Positions 12,842-14,335 of a stretch of 14,335 nt of DNA are shown one piece after another; positions within the stretch are counted from its first letter, which is position 1, and every line of letters begins with the position of its first letter. The translations under genes were made by a program, and so were the position numbers. The notes beneath the pieces were generated by a model, which was not told where the DNA came from, did not search any database, and saw only the letters and a program-made list of their open reading frames with translations. This DNA comes from Candidatus Krumholzibacteriia bacterium. GTDB taxonomy: Bacteria; Krumholzibacteriota; Krumholzibacteriia; LZORAL124-64-63. Location of the stretch: the NCBI GenBank assembly GCA_030643455.1, contig DAOWLV010000027.1, positions 1 through 14,335 of the forward strand, written 5' to 3'.

Positions 12842-14335
12842 ATGAAGAAATTTCTGTTTCCCGTCCTGGTCGCTCTTTTTCTGGGGGCGGCAACAGCCGG
12901 AGCTGGGACCTTTGAAAACAGCTCCGTGGTAGGCCAGGTGCCCGATCGTGTCCTCGTCACCGTCAAAACCGGAACTGTCATGTCCCTGGACAAGTCCGCC
13001 GGGACACCCCGTGTCGGAATCGCTTCCCTCGACGCGGTGGCTGCTAAATTTTCCATCCACAACATGGAACCTCTCTACGGCGACATGACGATCAAACTCC
13101 GGGAAATGGTACAGGACAAGTCCTCGATTGATATCCTGGAACGTGTCTGGGCCGTCGACTTTCCCGCCGAGATGGGCCTGGAGCAGGTCAAGGCCGCCTA
13201 CGAGGCCCTGCCCGAGGTGGAAGAAGTCCGCCTGGTCGATATCTGCAAGATGTACGATGCCTATCTTCCCGACGACCCGGGTATCAGCGGCCCGCAGTGG
13301 TACCTGCGCAACATGACTCTTGGCGGCGGCGACGTCCGCGCCGTAGGGGCCTGGAATGAAACCCTGGGCGATACCAACATCATCATCTGCATTCTCGATT
13401 CGGGCGTCGACTGGCACCACCCGGACCTGGGCGGGGATCATCCCGACAAGGTGAACGGAGCCGTGTGGACCAACTGGACCGAATACTACGGCACTCCCGG
13501 AGTCGATGACGACGGCAACGGCAAGGTCGATGACATCAGGGGCTGGGACTTCGTGAATCTGAACAGCCCCGTCGCGCCCCCCCACGATGACCAGGACGTC
13601 CAGGGCCCGGACAACGATCCCATGGACTACGGAAGCCATGGCACGAACTGTGCGGGAATGGCCGCGGCGATCACCAACAACGGGATCGGCGTCGCCGGCG
13701 CCGCTCCGGGCTGCAAGATCATGGCCGTGAAATGTGGCTGGACCACCGCTACAGGTCAGGGCGTGGTGCGGATGGACTTCGCCGCTTCAGGCATGATCTA
13801 CGCCGCCCTCAACGGTGCCAATCTCATCAACTGCAGCTGGGGCTCCTCCTCGATCCTCCAGAATGCCGTGAACACGGCCCAGAGTGCCGGTGCCCTGATC
13901 ATCACGGCGGCAGGCAACGACGACTCGCAGGATAATCCATCCTATCTGAACACCCGGGCAGGTGTCCTGGGCGTGGCCGCCACCGATGGCAGCGACGGCA
14001 GGGCCTCGTTCTCCAACTTTGGCACGTGGGTCGAACTGTCCGCTCCCGGCGTGGCCATGTACACGACTTCCTACACCGCCTCCACCGGTGAGAGTACCTA
14101 TTCCTCGGTGCAGGGAACCAGCTTCTCATCCCCCCTGGCCTGCGGCGCCGCAGCCCTGATCTGGTCGGCCCACCCCACCTGGCCATGGCAGTCTATATCT
14201 TCCACGCTGGTTGCATCCTGCGACAACATCGACGCCCAGAACCCCGGTTACGAAGGACTGATGGGTGCCGGCCGGGTCAATCTCCAGAGGGCCCTCGGGG
14301 ACAACATCCAGCAATATCCCGCTGAATATCCCACC
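12842..14335 (+). CDS. Secreted subtilisin-like serine protease (S8), 3' end outside the window
   Basis: The frame is open for 498 codons to the window edge. A signal peptide (MKKFLFPVLVALFLGAATAG) is followed by a probable propeptide to about residue 140. The S8 catalytic domain has an intact triad: D186 in ILDSGVDWHHPDL, H266 in GSHGTNCAGMAAA and S427 in GTSFSSPLACGAAAL, with the oxyanion Asn at 359 (AAGND). A DDDGNGKVDD loop before the His resembles the acidic, possibly calcium-binding insert of many secreted subtilases. GAGAGGA lies about 9 bases before the ATG. Extra C-terminal domains or a sorting signal may lie beyond the window. It is driven by the promoter at 12659-12687, divergent from the glycosyltransferase operon. 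It is expected to act outside the cell or in the periplasm in protein degradation or processing. Confidence 0.93.
   Translation, partial: MKKFLFPVLVALFLGAATAGAGTFENSSVVGQVPDRVLVTVKTGTVMSLDKSAGTPRVGIASLDAVAAKFSIHNMEPLYGDMTIKLREMVQDKSSIDILERVWAVDFPAEMGLEQVKAAYEALPEVEEVRLVDICKMYDAYLPDDPGISGPQWYLRNMTLGGGDVRAVGAWNETLGDTNIIICILDSGVDWHHPDLGGDHPDKVNGAVWTNWTEYYGTPGVDDDGNGKVDDIRGWDFVNLNSPVAPPHDDQDVQGPDNDPMDYGSHGTNCAGMAAAITNNGIGVAGAAPGCKIMAVKCGWTTATGQGVVRMDFAASGMIYAALNGANLINCSWGSSSILQNAVNTAQSAGALIITAAGNDDSQDNPSYLNTRAGVLGVAATDGSDGRASFSNFGTWVELSAPGVAMYTTSYTASTGESTYSSVQGTSFSSPLACGAAALIWSAHPTWPWQSISSTLVASCDNIDAQNPGYEGLMGAGRVNLQRALGDNIQQYPAEYPT

Noticed and set aside
12584..13639. Minus-strand open frame (351 codons) opposite the protease
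   Set aside because: It is antisense to a subtilase with an intact triad; its His/Val/Asp-rich translation is a typical shadow of an opposite coding frame.

Overview
The window is GC-rich, densely coded bacterial chromosome with short intergenic gaps and several overlapping stop/start junctions. I recognise no ribosomal RNA, tRNA, CRISPR array or phage gene. The gene content (a CdaA-type c-di-AMP synthase behind folP, a GTDC1/QTMAN-like glycosyltransferase, and a secreted S8 protease whose style is common in uncultivated FCB-like lineages) suggests a Gram-negative bacterium from a poorly sampled phylum. That placement is inference; nothing here fixes the taxon.

Layout. 1-89 (+) is the tail of folP, followed by cdaA (139-987, +), which converges on aroC (1008-2087, -). 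2088-2512 is non-coding and holds inverted repeats and a strong minus-strand terminator. 2513-8455 (-) is a signalling island. In transcription order it encodes a two-pass membrane protein with a divergent chemoreceptor-like hairpin and five copies of an acidic linear motif; a protein ending in a degenerate response-regulator receiver; a 72-residue excisionase-type HTH protein; and a STAS/GAF-like/HD-GYP-like protein coupled to the HTH gene. 8456-8813 is a non-coding divergent region. 8814-9434 (+) encodes a protein I do not recognise. A 100-bp MITE-like inverted-repeat element (9431-9530) starts in the stop codon of that gene. 9545-12587 (-) is a three-gene translationally coupled operon: QTMAN-like glycosyltransferase, HAD-IIA phosphatase-like protein, and an alpha/beta-hydrolase-fold protein. 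A consensus-like promoter at 12659-12687 drives a secreted subtilisin-like protease (12842 to the window end).

How the parts may work together. CdaA makes c-di-AMP, and folP/aroC are housekeeping genes of folate and aromatic biosynthesis. The most unusual part is 2513-8455, where chemoreceptor-like, receiver, STAS and HD-GYP modules sit together and key catalytic or phospho-acceptor residues are substituted in most of them. This fits a protein-interaction or scaffolding pathway rather than a phosphorelay or a c-di-GMP phosphodiesterase, but that reading is inference. A second theme is the 9545-12587 operon, which couples a probable tRNA-queuosine-type glycosyltransferase with a HAD protein and a hydrolase-fold protein whose nucleophile serine is a glycine.
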